A stretch of DNA of 64,000 nt from Cordylochernes scorpioides (Eukaryota; Arthropoda; Arachnida; Pseudoscorpiones; Chernetidae), in assembly GCA_030710605.1 (NCBI GenBank), contig CP092874.1, positions 43,954,965 through 44,018,964 on the forward strand, read 5' to 3'. The position numbers were made by a program, and so were the translations under genes. The notes under the pieces were generated by a model that saw nothing but the letters and a program-made list of their open reading frames with translations, was not told the origin of the DNA and did not search any database. This document shows positions 63,541 to 64,000 of the stretch, one piece after another. How positions within the stretch are numbered: position 1 is the first letter of the stretch; each line of letters opens with the position of its first letter.

Positions 63541-64000
63541 ACTGATTAAACTTTCACTTAAAATTTTTAATTAAGTTTTAATTTAGTTTCATCCTTTTCT
63601 TTATCCTTTAGTTTCTTCTGTTTTGCATACCTACAATCTTTGGCCAAGTGTCCTTTTTTATGACAAAGTAACATTCTCTTGTTTATCTTGTTTTCTGAAA
63701 TTTTTCATCAGCATTCTCAAAAGCCCTAATAGAATTCCCTCGATTTTGTTCCCCATCTCGAGTAGAATATGGTTTAGGCACATTTTCTTTTTTTTCACCA
63801 TGCACCAAGGCATTAACTTTGATTTCTCCCAACTTATTTTATTTTTGATTTCTCAAAAGCCCTAATAGAAAATTTCCCTCGATTTCGTTCCCCATCTCGA
63901 GTAGAATATTGTTTAGGCGCATTTTCTTTTTTTTTATCCCACTATGTACCATAGCATTCATTTTGATTTCTTATAATTATTATTTTTTATTTCTCTTAAT
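63541..64000 (-). pseudogene. C3 Gag C-terminal part with zinc knuckle
   Basis: Contains LCHKKGHLAKDCRYAKQKKL at about 63665-63608, a CCHC knuckle whose first Cys is displaced by a one-base frameshift. Upstream is a charged linker ALVHGEKKENVPKPYSTRDG that is duplicated. Gag continues beyond the window. Confidence 0.75.
63715..63975 (-). repeat. 136-bp tandem duplication in C3 gag
   Basis: Units begin tctcaaaagccctaatag at 63715 and 63851, and share ttccccatctcgagtaga and gcattttcttttttt. The period of 136 is not a multiple of three, so it also shifts the frame. Confidence 0.88.

Larger units (their letters stand above)
60239..64000 (-). mobile_element. Ty1/copia retrotransposon C3, partial
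   Basis: Minus strand; 3' LTR, RNase H, RT, integrase, protease, part of Gag; the 5' end is outside the window. Distinct from C1 by sequence. RNase H is internally deleted and pol has several frameshifts. Confidence 0.88.

Noticed and set aside
1..64000. Host protein-coding genes
   Set aside because: Every frame with recognisable motifs belongs to a mobile element.

Overview
The window is AT-rich eukaryotic, very probably arthropod, DNA made almost entirely of transposable elements. I find no host gene, no ordinary tRNA or rRNA gene and no CRISPR array. The arthropod call rests on the mix of elements: two mariners, a Tc1/mariner relative, Ty3/gypsy and Ty1/copia retrotransposons, Jockey-like and R1-like LINEs, Helitron-type repeats, tRNA-derived SINEs and a Polinton. 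I cannot name the species. One 100-bp run of N (45702-45801) shows that this is a genome assembly.

Layout. 1-3394: a gypsy element on the minus strand (G1), its pol split by a mariner (M1, 425-1759). 3655-5803: a Helitron end, a repeat pair and a dead Tc1/mariner-type transposase. 6224-41527: one decayed Polinton/Maverick (adintovirus-like), recognisable from a protein-primed DNA polymerase B, FtsK-like ATPase, double-jelly-roll capsid protein, penton-like protein, adenain-like protease, PLA2-like domain, chromodomain integrase, a BRO-N-like remnant and a phage-fibre-like repeat protein. It has been a landing pad for other elements: gypsy G2 (9832-14456) in the polymerase, a solo LTR (17205-17710), copia C1 (24716-29144), a 190-bp Helitron (29806-29995), mariner M2 (30651-31975) in the integrase, and a Helitron composite (32678-41191) that splits a small Polinton gene and itself holds gypsy G3 (34038-40605), whose 5' LTR holds a SINE and another Helitron. 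41544-45340: a truncated copia (C2), then a Jockey-like LINE interrupted by a 599-bp foldback element. 45375-45801: two SINEs running into the assembly gap. 45802-49671: an R1-like LINE on the minus strand. 49996-59087: a 9.1-kb LTR element with about 800-bp near-identical LTRs and no recognisable gag or pol (LARD-like), inserted inside an R1-like LINE fragment. 60239-64000: copia C3 on the minus strand, running off the window.

How the parts relate. Many boundaries are fixed by target-site duplications, and several by reading frames that resume across the insertion. An order of events can therefore be read: the Polinton is oldest; C1, G2 and the 9.1-kb element look young because their LTR pairs are almost identical. 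Nearly all coding regions carry frameshifts or stops. Some single-base frameshifts in young elements may be assembly errors in homopolymers. The most unusual content is in the Polinton: a collagen-like plus repeated KR-I-x-N-x-x-EP-type fibre protein, and a recurring TATATAAATG-type motif overlapping its start codons.
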